Positions 44,714 to 53,724 of a stretch of DNA of 64,000 nucleotides are shown here, one piece after another. The DNA lies in the NCBI GenBank assembly GCA_046306335.1, contig JBKDXM010000108.1, positions 23,370 to 87,369 of the forward strand, written 5' to 3'. Position 1 is the first letter of the stretch. Every line of letters starts with the position of its first letter. The notes under the pieces were generated by a model. It made no database searches and had not been told where the DNA came from. It saw nothing but the letters and a program-made list of their open reading frames with translations. The translations under genes were made by a program, and so were the position numbers. Source of the DNA: UBA2386 sp046306335. GTDB lineage: Bacteria > Planctomycetota > UBA1135 > UBA2386.

Positions 44714-45094
44714 GTGACGATGCGCGACGGCATCGAAGTGCGCGACGTGACCCGGCTCGACGGCGAGGCCGGCGCGTTCGCCGGGCGGTTCAGCGTGCCC
44801 GCCGACCACGCCATCCTGCGCGGCCATTTTCCGGGTGCGCCGCTGGTGCCGGGCGTGCAATTGCTCGCCGCCGCGGCCGCCGCCGCGTCGCTGGCGAGCG
44901 GCCGTCCGTTGGCCATCGCCGCGATCGACGACGTGCGGTGGCACGCCCCGGTTCCGCCCGCTGCCGAGGTCGAACTGCAGGCGGAACTCGCGCCGGAACC
45001 GCGCGGCCTCGCCTGCGCCGGCGCGTGGCTGCGCGACGGCGAACGCGTCGCCGCCTTCCGCATGGTCCTGCGGCCCGAGCGAGGCCAGTCTTGA
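44714..45094 (+). CDS. FabZ/ApeI-like hotdog dehydratase
   Basis: A 126-aa hotdog protein with ADHAILRGHFPGAPLVPGVQ, the HFPGxPxxPGV hallmark of the FabA/FabZ-like superfamily. The start is GTG at 44714 or ATG at 44720. It is divergent from the other hotdog gene, with about 70 bases between them that must contain both promoters. No acyl carrier protein or ketosynthase gene is nearby in the window. Confidence 0.78.
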   Translation: MTMRDGIEVRDVTRLDGEAGAFAGRFSVPADHAILRGHFPGAPLVPGVQLLAAAAAAASLASGRPLAIAAIDDVRWHAPVPPAAEVELQAELAPEPRGLACAGAWLRDGERVAAFRMVLRPERGQS

Positions 45095-45164
45095 GCGCCT
45101 TGGGGCGGCAGCTACACTCCCCGCCCCCGCCGCCGCCGAGGCCGCCCTGCCAAGGACCGAGAGA

Positions 45165-45869
45165 GTGCACCAACACGTCAAGAAGCTGCTCGAACTGCAG
45201 AAGGTCGACCTGGAGATCACGTCGCTGACCCGCGACATCGACGCGCTGCCGGCCGAGCAGCAGAAGCGGCGCCGCAAGCTGGACGAACTGGACCGCGTGC
45301 TCGCCGAGAAGCGGCTGGCGATGCAGAAGTGCGAGCTCGACTCGCGGGCGCTCGACAAGGCGGTGCGCGGCAACGACGACGAGATCAAGCGCCTCAACGA
45401 ACGCCTGAACATCGTACGCAACAACGCCGAGTACCAGGCGACGTTGTTCCAGATCGAGGCGGTGCGCAAGGACCGCGACGTCACGCAGGACGAGTGCCTC
45501 AAGCTGATCGAGTCGCTGGAGGTGCTGAAGGCCGAGGCGGCGACCGCCGAGGCGGCGGCCGCCGAGGAGCGCAAGGTCTTCGACGCCTTCCTCGCCGAGG
45601 CCGACAAGCTGCGGGCGTCGCGCGCCGGGGCCATCGGCGAGGCGCGCGGCCGCCGGCAGGCGATGACCGATGGCGTGCCGCCCGACCTGCTCAAGGAGTA
45701 CGACGGCCTGTACAAGGCGCGGCAGAACCTGGCCGTCGCGCGCGTGCAGGATTCGTTCTGCCAGGGCTGCTACAACAAGATCACGATCAACGACGTGTCG
45801 CGCCTGATGGGCGGCACGGCCATCGTGCGCTGCGGCAGCTGCCAGCGCCTCCTCTACCTCGCGACCTGA
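45165..45869 (+). CDS. CT398-like coiled-coil zinc-ribbon protein
   Basis: A 234-aa cytoplasmic protein: long coiled coil (residues ~5-170, with repeated EL/ER/DE pattern) followed by a C-terminal C4 zinc ribbon, CQGCYNKIT and CGSCQRLLY. This is the zf-RING_7/CT398 type, proposed to bind nucleic acid or to work in sigma-54/flagellar or secretion contexts. The start is GTG at 45165, preceded by GGACCGAGAGA. selB follows after 41 bases. Function is not established. Confidence 0.85.
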   Translation: MHQHVKKLLELQKVDLEITSLTRDIDALPAEQQKRRRKLDELDRVLAEKRLAMQKCELDSRALDKAVRGNDDEIKRLNERLNIVRNNAEYQATLFQIEAVRKDRDVTQDECLKLIESLEVLKAEAATAEAAAAEERKVFDAFLAEADKLRASRAGAIGEARGRRQAMTDGVPPDLLKEYDGLYKARQNLAVARVQDSFCQGCYNKITINDVSRLMGGTAIVRCGSCQRLLYLAT

Positions 45870-45910
45870 TCCGCAGCGGCCGCCGGCCCCCGTGCCGCGG
45901 CGCACGACGC

Positions 45911-47857
45911 ATGGCCCGCGCCATCCACCCGATCGTCGTCGGCACCGCCGGCCACATCGACCACGGCAAGAGCAGCCTGGTGAAGGCGCTCACCGGGATC
46001 GATCCGGATCGGCTGAAGGAGGAGAAGGAGCGCGGGCTGACGATCGACCTCGGCTTCGCCCGCATGCGGCTGGCCGACGGCCGCTGGCTCGGGCTCGTCG
46101 ACGTGCCGGGCCACGAGCGCTTCGTGCGCAACATGGTCGCCGGCTGCACCGGCCTCGACCTCGCCATGCTCGTCGTCGCCGCCGACGACGGCGTGATGCC
46201 GCAGACGGTGGAGCACGTGGACATCCTGGACCTGCTGCAGGTCCGCGGCGGCCTGATCGTGCTGACCAAGATCGACATGGTCGACAAGGCGCTCGCCGAC
46301 ATGGCCGAGGAGGAGGTGCGCAAGCTGGTGCGCGGCACGCCGCTCGCCGACGCCGAGGTCGTTCGCGTCAGTTCGGTCACCGGCGAGGGCATCCCCGAGC
46401 TCAAGCAGAAGCTCGAGGCGCTGGCGCTGGCGGTGCCGCCGCGCACCAGCCAGGGACCGTTCCGCATGCCGATCCAGCGCGTGTTCTCGCTCGCCGGCAT
46501 CGGCACGGTCGTCACCGGCATCCCGATGACCGGCACGATCCAGCCGGGCGCGGAGATCGAGATCCTGCCGATCGGCGACCGCGTCAAGGTGCGCGGCATC
46601 CACGCGTACGGCGGCAAGGTGGACGAGGCCGTCGCCGGCCACAGCACCGCGCTGTCGGTGCCCGAGGCGAAGGAGTCCGGCGTGCACCGCGGCATGGTCG
46701 CGTGCGCGCCCGGGGCGTTCACCGCCGGCGACGCCGTCGACGTCGACCTGACGCTGACCAAGCGGTCGCCGCGGCTCGGCCACCGCGAACCGATCCGGTT
46801 CCACGTCGGCACGGTGGAGGTGCGCGGCCAGTTGCTGCTGCTCGACCGCGACGCCGCCGGGCCCGGGGACGCCGTGGTCGCGCGCGTGGAACTCGACGAG
46901 GACGTCTGCTGCGCCGCCGGCGACAGATTCCTGCTGCGTCTGCAGAATCCCGCGGCCACCTGCGGCGGCGGCAAGGTCATCCGCCTGTCGAAGTCGGGAC
47001 GCTACCGCCGCAAGGACCTCGGCGAGGAGTTGGTCGGCATCCTCGTCGCCGGCGACCGGCCCGAGGCGCGCCTCGAGCACGAATTGCAGCAGGCCGGCCC
47101 CGATGGCCGCCCGATCGACGAATTGTCGCGGGCGCTGGGACTCGCCGACGAGCAGGTCGTGGCCGCGGTACGGGCCATGCCCGAGGTCGTGCTGCACGAT
47201 CGCGCGATGCGGGCGTTCCTCGCCGCGCACGTCGCCGCCGGCGAGCAGGAGTTGCTGCAGTCGGTGGACAGGATGCTGCAGAAGCGCGCGGAAGCGGCGT
47301 CGGTCAAGCGCGCGGCGATCCGCGCCACCAAGACCCTGCCGCAGCCGCTGATCGACTGCGTGTTCGATCGCCTGCAGGCGCAGGGGCGCGTGCGCATGGG
47401 GCGGCAGGGTCAGGCGCTGTTCCTCGACCGACTCAGGCCGCTGCCCGCGCCGCAGCAGCAGCGTTTCGACCGCATCGTGGCGGAATGCGAGCAGCGTGGC
47501 TTCCGGCCGCCGGAGCTCGCCGAACTGGCGGCGGCCGTCGGGCTGCAGGGCGACGCGCTGCTGTCGCTGCTCGACCGCGCCCAGGACGAAGGCCGCGTCG
47601 ACAAGGTGGGCGAGCACTACTACGGCGCTGCGGTCGTGCGCACGGTCCTGCGCGCCGTCCGCTCCAACTGCCTTGCGCACGCCGAGGTTCTCGACATCCC
47701 GGCCTTGCGCGATCAGCTCGACACCAGCCGAAAGTACCTCATCCCGCTGCTCGAGTACGTCGACAGCCTCGGGCTGACCGTGCTGCGCGGCGGCGTTCGT
47801 CGCCTGCTGCCGTCCTCGGACGTCGCACGCGAACTGGCTCGCGAAGCCACGTCCTGA
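45911..47857 (+). CDS. selB: Selenocysteine-specific translation elongation factor SelB
   Basis: A 648-aa GTPase that delivers Sec-tRNA to the ribosome at SECIS elements. The G domain shows GTAGHIDHGKSSL (G1), the switch RGLTIDLGFA (G2), DVPGHERFVRNM (G3) and TKIDMVD (G4). EF-Tu-like domains 2 and 3 follow (VFSLAGIGTVVTGI). The C-terminal half contains several winged-helix repeats (~430-648), which bind SECIS RNA. ATG at 45911 is the natural start. No selA, selD, selC tRNA or Sec-containing coding region is seen in the window. Confidence 0.95.
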   Translation: MARAIHPIVVGTAGHIDHGKSSLVKALTGIDPDRLKEEKERGLTIDLGFARMRLADGRWLGLVDVPGHERFVRNMVAGCTGLDLAMLVVAADDGVMPQTVEHVDILDLLQVRGGLIVLTKIDMVDKALADMAEEEVRKLVRGTPLADAEVVRVSSVTGEGIPELKQKLEALALAVPPRTSQGPFRMPIQRVFSLAGIGTVVTGIPMTGTIQPGAEIEILPIGDRVKVRGIHAYGGKVDEAVAGHSTALSVPEAKESGVHRGMVACAPGAFTAGDAVDVDLTLTKRSPRLGHREPIRFHVGTVEVRGQLLLLDRDAAGPGDAVVARVELDEDVCCAAGDRFLLRLQNPAATCGGGKVIRLSKSGRYRRKDLGEELVGILVAGDRPEARLEHELQQAGPDGRPIDELSRALGLADEQVVAAVRAMPEVVLHDRAMRAFLAAHVAAGEQELLQSVDRMLQKRAEAASVKRAAIRATKTLPQPLIDCVFDRLQAQGRVRMGRQGQALFLDRLRPLPAPQQQRFDRIVAECEQRGFRPPELAELAAAVGLQGDALLSLLDRAQDEGRVDKVGEHYYGAAVVRTVLRAVRSNCLAHAEVLDIPALRDQLDTSRKYLIPLLEYVDSLGLTVLRGGVRRLLPSSDVARELAREATS

Positions 47858-48053
47858 CGGTCCGTTCCGGCCCAGGCGCCATCGGCCCCGAGCCGAGCGA
47901 CGGCGAGGAGCGTTCGCCGTCGCCTGGCGCGACGGCGCGACGCGTCGATGCCATGGCGGGTTCGCGGCAGCTCCGTGGGAACCCGGTGCTGACTTCATCC
48001 GCGGCCACCGGACGGTCGATACCGCGGCGTCCCCCGACCGGAACGGAGATGCC

Positions 48054-50171
48054 ATGAGCGGCCCGAACAGCAATGACGACGATTTCCTCGACGATGAATT
48101 CGTCGTCGAAGGCCTCGCGGACCAAGGTCCCCGCGACGACCTCGGGCTCCTGTTCACACCAGCCGATCAACCGCCACCGCCGCCCACGGCGCCGGCCGCG
48201 ACGCCGGACGCGGACGACAACCTGTTCACGGACCACACGGCGAATCTGAACCCGACCGAGGTCTTCGACGGCCGACAGCAGTTCGACGAGGCCGCGGCCT
48301 CGACCTGGGATGGGGCGAACCTCGATCTGGACGACCACGCCGACGGGTTGGCTGCCCAAGCCAGCGGTGCCGAGACGCCGAAGGCTCCCGCGACGCCCGA
48401 TTGGGGCGACGCAGATGCGTTCGCCGACGATGCCGCGTCGGTCGATTCGGCCCTGGAGATCGTCGGTCAGCCGTCGGCCGCCACGCCGCCGGATGCGTCG
48501 ACCGCGACGCCGGAGATCTCGGTGTCGGGGCTCGTCGACGAGGAGATGCCGGTGCTGGATCCGGTCGCCGAGGGCGAGGATCTGCCGTGGCTGCTGCCCG
48601 TCACGACGGTCGGTGAGAACGACGCCAACGCCCCGGCGGACGGCGCTGCGGATGTGCCGATGGCGGCCAACGGCCAGTTCGACGCAGCGGCTGCGGCAGC
48701 CGACGCGACGGTGACGGTGCCTGCCGATGCCGCGCCGCGGGCCGATGCGCCGGCTGCGACGGACAAGCCGAGCCTCCAGGATGCACTGTTCGGCGATGGC
48801 GCGGGGGCGGACCTCGTCACACCGGCGGCCAACGCCGAGGAACAGCCCGCCGAGGGCGAGGAGTTCGCGGCGAGCGAGGAAGCGTTCGCAGCCGAGGAAC
48901 AGCCCGCCGAGGGCGACGAGTTCGCGGCGAGCGAGGAAGCGTACGCAGCCGAGGAACAGCCCGCCGAGGGCGAGGAGTTCGCGGCGAGCGAGGAAGCGTA
49001 CGCAGCCGAGGAACAGCCCGCAGCGGCGGAACTCATCGGCGTGTCCGATGATGGCTCGCTGGCGCCCGTGCTCGCCGGGCCGGGCAGACGCGGTTCGCGC
49101 ATGGCGATGGTGTTCGCCGGTCTGGCGGCCAGTTGCGCGATCGTGACCGGGGCTGGCATCGTCCTCCTGCGTCCGGAGTTGGTTGGCCTCGACCTCGGGC
49201 CCGCGCAGGTGGCACAGGTCCGGGTCGAACGGCCTGCACTGCCCGAATTGGTCGCAGCACCGCCGCCGGTGGTGCACTCACTCGTCCAGGTGCCGGCGAA
49301 GCCGAACGATCCCGCCGCCAAGCCGGGGCTTTCGGCCGGAGCGATGACCAAGCTGTTCGGGGCGCTGTCCCGACTTGGTGGCAAGCGGTCCGGCGCTGGC
49401 ACACCGACGGCTACGGAGCCGCCGACGTTGCCGCCAGTCGCGGTCGTCAACCCGCCGTTACCGCCATTCCCGGCGGGCGGACCCGTGGCGAACCTGCCCC
49501 CGGCGCAACCGCCTGTCGGCCAAGCGTCGCAGCGGCCAGCCACCGGCGAACCGTCCTGGCCCGCGCCGGTGACGTCCGGCGCGCCGACCGGCACGGCTCC
49601 CCCGGCCCGCGCCGGACTGGTTCGCCTCGACGCCGACACCATGGTCGGCGACAACAACCCGGACGACATGGTCCGCAAGCCCGTTGATGGCGTCATGCCG
49701 GGCCTGCGCGCCTTCGCGCTGATGCGCAACGGCAACTTCTTCATCGGCCGCGTCAAGATGGTCGACGAGGCGGCGCTGACGCTGCGCACGCCCGATGGCG
49801 AGGTGTCGCTGCTGCGCGAAGAACTCGAGCGCGTCGTTGGACTCGGCACGGCCGACTACGAGACGCTGCAGCGGGCCACCGACGGCTTCGTCCGCCTGAC
49901 CAACAGCAACAAGCTGATTGGTGGCATCCTGAGCCAGGTCGCCGACGACCACGTCGTGATGGAGTGGCGCAGCAACCGCATCATCTTGCCGCGCTCTGCC
50001 GTCGGCTCGATCGTCAAGGGGCAGCAGCCGGACGACGTGCAGTTCCGGTTGTCACCGGAGGAGGACGCCTGGTTGCGTCGGATCGCCCAGCGGGAACTGA
50101 GCAAGGATCGCGAGACCACGCAGCCCAAGCGTCCCACCGACGTCCCGCCTGGGGCCGAACCGGGCAAGTAG
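48054..50171 (+). CDS. Acidic single-pass membrane protein with minisatellite repeats
   Basis: Protein of 705 aa that I do not recognise. Residues 1-340 are acidic, Ala/Asp/Pro-rich and probably disordered. They include three and a bit copies of a 19-residue repeat (AEEQPAEGEEFAASEEAYA) at about 261-322. A GRRGSR patch and a hydrophobic segment (350-376) mark a single crossing with the acidic part inside. The outer part has a Pro-rich stretch, then a ~100-residue domain with RAFALMRNGNFFIGRVKMV and GGILSQVADDHVVMEW, which looks like repeated small beta modules. ATG at 48054 follows a purine-rich GGAGA. Confidence 0.7.
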   Translation: MSGPNSNDDDFLDDEFVVEGLADQGPRDDLGLLFTPADQPPPPPTAPAATPDADDNLFTDHTANLNPTEVFDGRQQFDEAAASTWDGANLDLDDHADGLAAQASGAETPKAPATPDWGDADAFADDAASVDSALEIVGQPSAATPPDASTATPEISVSGLVDEEMPVLDPVAEGEDLPWLLPVTTVGENDANAPADGAADVPMAANGQFDAAAAAADATVTVPADAAPRADAPAATDKPSLQDALFGDGAGADLVTPAANAEEQPAEGEEFAASEEAFAAEEQPAEGDEFAASEEAYAAEEQPAEGEEFAASEEAYAAEEQPAAAELIGVSDDGSLAPVLAGPGRRGSRMAMVFAGLAASCAIVTGAGIVLLRPELVGLDLGPAQVAQVRVERPALPELVAAPPPVVHSLVQVPAKPNDPAAKPGLSAGAMTKLFGALSRLGGKRSGAGTPTATEPPTLPPVAVVNPPLPPFPAGGPVANLPPAQPPVGQASQRPATGEPSWPAPVTSGAPTGTAPPARAGLVRLDADTMVGDNNPDDMVRKPVDGVMPGLRAFALMRNGNFFIGRVKMVDEAALTLRTPDGEVSLLREELERVVGLGTADYETLQRATDGFVRLTNSNKLIGGILSQVADDHVVMEWRSNRIILPRSAVGSIVKGQQPDDVQFRLSPEEDAWLRRIAQRELSKDRETTQPKRPTDVPPGAEPGK
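48834..49019 (+). repeat. 57-bp coding minisatellite, three units plus 15 bp
   Basis: Units at 48834-48890, 48891-48947 and 48948-49004, plus 15 bases of a fourth. They differ by only a few bases, so copy number may vary between strains. Confidence 0.95.
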
Positions 50172-50200
50172 TCGTGGCCGCCGTGGTATGGTCCGCACCC

Positions 50201-50737
50201 GTGCAGACCTGCCCGGAGTGCGGCAACCACGACATGACCGCGCGCCTGGTCGACGGCGCGACCGTGCACGAATGCGGGCTCTGCTTCGCCCGCTTCGGCG
50301 AGCGGCGCGCCGTCGAATCGCTGCACGACGCCGAAGAGGCGCGGCAACGCGGCGTGGCGAACGCCATCTGGCCGCTGGTTCGCGCGTTGGAGCGCCTCCG
50401 GGGCCTGTGCGTCCGCACGTCGGGGGCCGGCGACGTCACCGCGAGGACGTTGCCCTTCGTCGAACTCGGGCTCGTGGATCCCGAGGCGCTCGTGCAGCTC
50501 GAGAACCTCGCCAAGTCGCTGCTGCTGTCCGCCGGCGCGACACGGTTGCACTGGGTCATGGAGGTCGCCTACCAGCACCACCTGGCGTTCGTGCTGAAGC
50601 CGCGCCACGGCGGGGGGCCGGTGCCCGCCGAGGAGGTGCGGGACGCCGTCGTCGACGTCGACGTCCTCCGTCGCGCGATCGAGCGCGACTGCCGCCTGTC
50701 GTGGTGGCGTCATGCGGCGGGAAAGGCCAGCGGATAG
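50201..50737 (+). CDS. Zinc-ribbon domain protein
   Basis: A 178-aa protein with an N-terminal zinc ribbon, CPECGNHD and CGLCFARFGE, then an alpha-helical part (ARQRGVANAIWPLVRALERL) and a mixed C-terminus. I do not recognise the family. GTG starts at 50174, 50183 and 50201 are all in frame; the last puts the zinc ribbon at the very N-terminus and is chosen here. It lies 29 bases after the membrane protein. It could be cotranscribed with the neighbours; the role is unknown. Confidence 0.6.
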   Translation: MQTCPECGNHDMTARLVDGATVHECGLCFARFGERRAVESLHDAEEARQRGVANAIWPLVRALERLRGLCVRTSGAGDVTARTLPFVELGLVDPEALVQLENLAKSLLLSAGATRLHWVMEVAYQHHLAFVLKPRHGGGPVPAEEVRDAVVDVDVLRRAIERDCRLSWWRHAAGKASG

Positions 50738-50771
50738 GCTGTGCCCGGCGGCACCGGTCGCCGAGCCCCGC

Positions 50772-52361
50772 ATGCGCCTCCTCGCACATCGCCTCCGCGT
50801 CCTGTTCGCCTGCCTCTTGGCCCTTCTCGTCGGCTCGTCCGCTACGGCGACCGCGCAGGACGAGGCCGCCCGCCTCGACGCCGTGAAGGAGTTCCAGCGA
50901 TTCTTCCGCAAGGAGAAGTCGGAGGCGCTCCAGGTCGAAGCGATCCTCACGCACCTCAAGGGCAACGAATGCGTGCCCGCCGCCGACGAACTGCTGCGGC
51001 TCCTTCGCCACCCTTCGGCGGCGGTGCAGCAGGCCGCCATCACGGTCCTCGCGACCTACAACGACGCGAAGACGTATGCGGCGTGGATCGCGGAGTTGCC
51101 CAAGTCCAAGGACGGCGAGCAACAGGCGATGCTCGTCAAGGTACTGGGTCGGGCGAAGATCAAGGATGCCGTGCCGGCGATCGAGGCCGTCGGCGGCGAC
51201 GCCAAGGCCGGCACGGTGCTGAAGTACGAGTGCGCGAGGGCCCTGCAGTCGATCGGCGACGCCGGCACGGCCGGCCTGCTCGGGACGCTGCTCGTCGACC
51301 GCGAACCCCAGGTCCGCATCGCGGCGCTCGACGCCGTCGGCGCGCTCAAGCGCGTCGAGCACGGCAAGGCGGTGACGGCGTCGATCCAAGCGTCCGAATG
51401 GCAGGTGCAGGCCGCCGCGGTGGCGGCTTGTGCGCGGTTGCGCCCGCAGGAGGCGGTCCAGCCGCTCATCGACCTGATGCGCAAGGAAGGGCGCATGCGC
51501 ACCGAGTGCGCCGAGGCGTTGTTCCGCATCACCGGCTTCGACTTCGGCGTCGATCCGGAGCGTTGGCAGGAGCAGTGGAACCTGCTCACGTCGATCCAGG
51601 GATGGCGCATCCCGACCGAGGAGGAGTTGGCCAAGAAGGCAGAGAGCCGCAAGAAGACGGACGCGTTCTACGGCAAGAAGGAGGAGCGCAAGGAGTTCGC
51701 CAGCATCCCGACGACCTCGACGAACATCCTGTTCATCATCGACGTGTCCGGGTCGATGGACGACCTCGTCGCCGAGGTCGACAAGTTCCAGGGCTATCGC
51801 GATCGGCGCCGCTTCACCATCGTGCAGGCGGAGTTGCTCAATGCGATCGACTCGCTGACCGCGGAGACCAACTTCGACATCCTGGCGTTCGCCACCGACG
51901 TCAGCGCCTGGAAGAAGCGCCTGGTCCCCGCCAACGTCGTGAACAAGGACGCGGCCAAGGCGTACGTGCGGTCGCTGAAGCCGATCGGCGGCACGGAGGA
52001 CCAGAACGCCGGCCTCGCCGGCCTGACCGGCGCCGCCAACCTGGAGGCGGGCAAGACCAACACGTTGAAGGCGTTGATGTACGCGTTCGGCATCGACCCC
52101 GACAAACCCGTCAAGCCCGTCGTCACCGGCTTCGACAAGAACGCCATCAAGTCGCCGCTCGACACGGTCTACTTCCTGAGCGACGGCAGGCCGTCGGTCG
52201 GCAAGATCATCGAGCCGCTGGAGATCCTGCGCGAGGTCCGCAAGCACAATGAGGCCTTCCGCATGGTGATCCACACGATCGCCATCGGTGACTTCACCAA
52301 GGACTTCCTGAAGATGCTCGCCGAGGAGAACGGCGGGGTGTTCGTCGACCTCGGCCGTTGA
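50772..52361 (+). CDS. Secreted HEAT-repeat and von Willebrand factor A protein
   Basis: A 529-aa protein with a signal peptide (VLFACLLALLVGSSATATA). Residues ~40-260 are HEAT/ARM-like helical repeats (PSAAVQQAAITVLATY, DREPQVRIAALDAVGAL). A VWA domain follows (~310-525) with an intact MIDAS motif DVSGSMD (Asp324, Ser326, Ser328). VWA domains of this type bind ligands through a metal. ATG at 50772 gives the signal peptide. Planctomycetes carry many such HEAT-VWA proteins of unknown role. Confidence 0.82.
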   Translation: MRLLAHRLRVLFACLLALLVGSSATATAQDEAARLDAVKEFQRFFRKEKSEALQVEAILTHLKGNECVPAADELLRLLRHPSAAVQQAAITVLATYNDAKTYAAWIAELPKSKDGEQQAMLVKVLGRAKIKDAVPAIEAVGGDAKAGTVLKYECARALQSIGDAGTAGLLGTLLVDREPQVRIAALDAVGALKRVEHGKAVTASIQASEWQVQAAAVAACARLRPQEAVQPLIDLMRKEGRMRTECAEALFRITGFDFGVDPERWQEQWNLLTSIQGWRIPTEEELAKKAESRKKTDAFYGKKEERKEFASIPTTSTNILFIIDVSGSMDDLVAEVDKFQGYRDRRRFTIVQAELLNAIDSLTAETNFDILAFATDVSAWKKRLVPANVVNKDAAKAYVRSLKPIGGTEDQNAGLAGLTGAANLEAGKTNTLKALMYAFGIDPDKPVKPVVTGFDKNAIKSPLDTVYFLSDGRPSVGKIIEPLEILREVRKHNEAFRMVIHTIAIGDFTKDFLKMLAEENGGVFVDLGR

Positions 52362-52384
52362 TCGGACGGGGGCGCAGGGGTCCG

Positions 52385-53665
52385 TCAGGCGACCGGTCCG
52401 GCGCCCCGCAGCAGGCCGCGTGGTCGCAGCCACATCACGACGCAGGTCGACGCCGCCCCGCCAGCGGCGACCGCGAGCAGCGCTGCGGCGAGGCCGCTGT
52501 GGTCCTGCAGTCGGAAGACTGCCACGTTCAGCAGCGCGTAGACCGCGCGCGCGCCGAGGGACAGCGCCGACAGCACGGTCGTCCGCGTCGCGCCGCCGAT
52601 GCGATGGTTGACGAACTCCTGCAGCAGCGCCCAATGCATGCCGAACGGGATCTGCTGCAGGAAGAACATCGACACGCCGAGCCACGCCAGCTGGCGCGAG
52701 CCCGTGCCGTGGTGGCTGGCCCAAGCCATCACGGCCATCGAGCCGCACAGCAGCAGCGGCATGGACCAGAACAGCGCCCGCCGACCGAGCCGCTCGACGA
52801 GTCGCGGCGTCATCGCGCCGAACGGCGCGGCGGCGAGGTTCATCAGCGCGAACAGCAGGCCGACGAACAGCGGATCGTGGAAGATCGGCTCGGCGTCGCC
52901 GGCGCTGCGCAGGTACGGCTGGTAGTCGTGGAAGGGGAAGCGCAGCAAGGCGAACAGCACGACCCAGTAACCGAGCAGCCAGAGCACGGCAGGTCGCCGC
53001 AGTTCCTGCCCGACGTCACGCAGGAAGGCCGGCAGCCGCATCTTCGCCCGCGGCGGGCCGCCGTGCAGCGACAGCGCGATGCACGCCGCGCCGGCGCAGA
53101 GGCCGGCCGTGGCGACGATCGTCGGTTCCCATCCGGCCTGCGTCGGCGTGCTCCAGCGCGCCAGCGCGCCACCCAGCAGGAACGACACCCCCGTGCCGAG
53201 CATGCGCAGGGCGCTGAGCCGCGACTCCTCGCGGAGGAACCGATGCGGCTCGCCGGCCCGCTGCAGGGTCTCGTACAGCAACGTCGCGGGCGGTCCGGAA
53301 AGGACCGCATGGGCGACCCCCAACAGCGCCTCGGCGAGCAGGAAGCCCGGATACTCGGGCCATGCCAGCAGCGCGAGGAAGCCGGTGGCCAGCAGCAGCG
53401 GGCCGGCGACCATCATCATCTTCGGGCCGATGCGGTCGGCCAGCACGCCGGTCGGAACCTCGGCGAGGAACATCGCCACGTAGTAGACGCCGATGATCTC
53501 CCCGTACTGCGACTCGGACATGCCGTGCCGCTCGAAGTACAGGAACAGGAACGGCACGCACGCGAACGGGTACGTCAGCGTCGCGAAGGCACGGAGCAGG
53601 AGCAGTTGTCGCCGCAGGTCGTCCAAGGAGGGCAGGCTCGCAGAGTGTCGTCGGCATCGCAACAT
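52385..53665 (-). CDS. MFS transporter
   Basis: A 426-aa polytopic protein with about 12 hydrophobic segments. The loop after helix 2 reads GVLADRIGPK, matching the MFS GxxxDRxGR-type motif A. Substrate unknown. The ATG at 53665 fits an N-terminus with a short basic head. It ends a four-gene minus-strand unit, 59 bases downstream of the molybdopterin oxidoreductase, and may carry the substrate or product of that enzyme. Confidence 0.85.
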   Translation of the reverse strand: MLRCRRHSASLPSLDDLRRQLLLLRAFATLTYPFACVPFLFLYFERHGMSESQYGEIIGVYYVAMFLAEVPTGVLADRIGPKMMMVAGPLLLATGFLALLAWPEYPGFLLAEALLGVAHAVLSGPPATLLYETLQRAGEPHRFLREESRLSALRMLGTGVSFLLGGALARWSTPTQAGWEPTIVATAGLCAGAACIALSLHGGPPRAKMRLPAFLRDVGQELRRPAVLWLLGYWVVLFALLRFPFHDYQPYLRSAGDAEPIFHDPLFVGLLFALMNLAAAPFGAMTPRLVERLGRRALFWSMPLLLCGSMAVMAWASHHGTGSRQLAWLGVSMFFLQQIPFGMHWALLQEFVNHRIGGATRTTVLSALSLGARAVYALLNVAVFRLQDHSGLAAALLAVAAGGAASTCVVMWLRPRGLLRGAGPVA

Positions 53666-53724
53666 GCCGACGCGCCGACTCGCCGGCGCGTGCGTCCGTC
53701 GCGGCGAGCCTGCCGCGCCACCGC

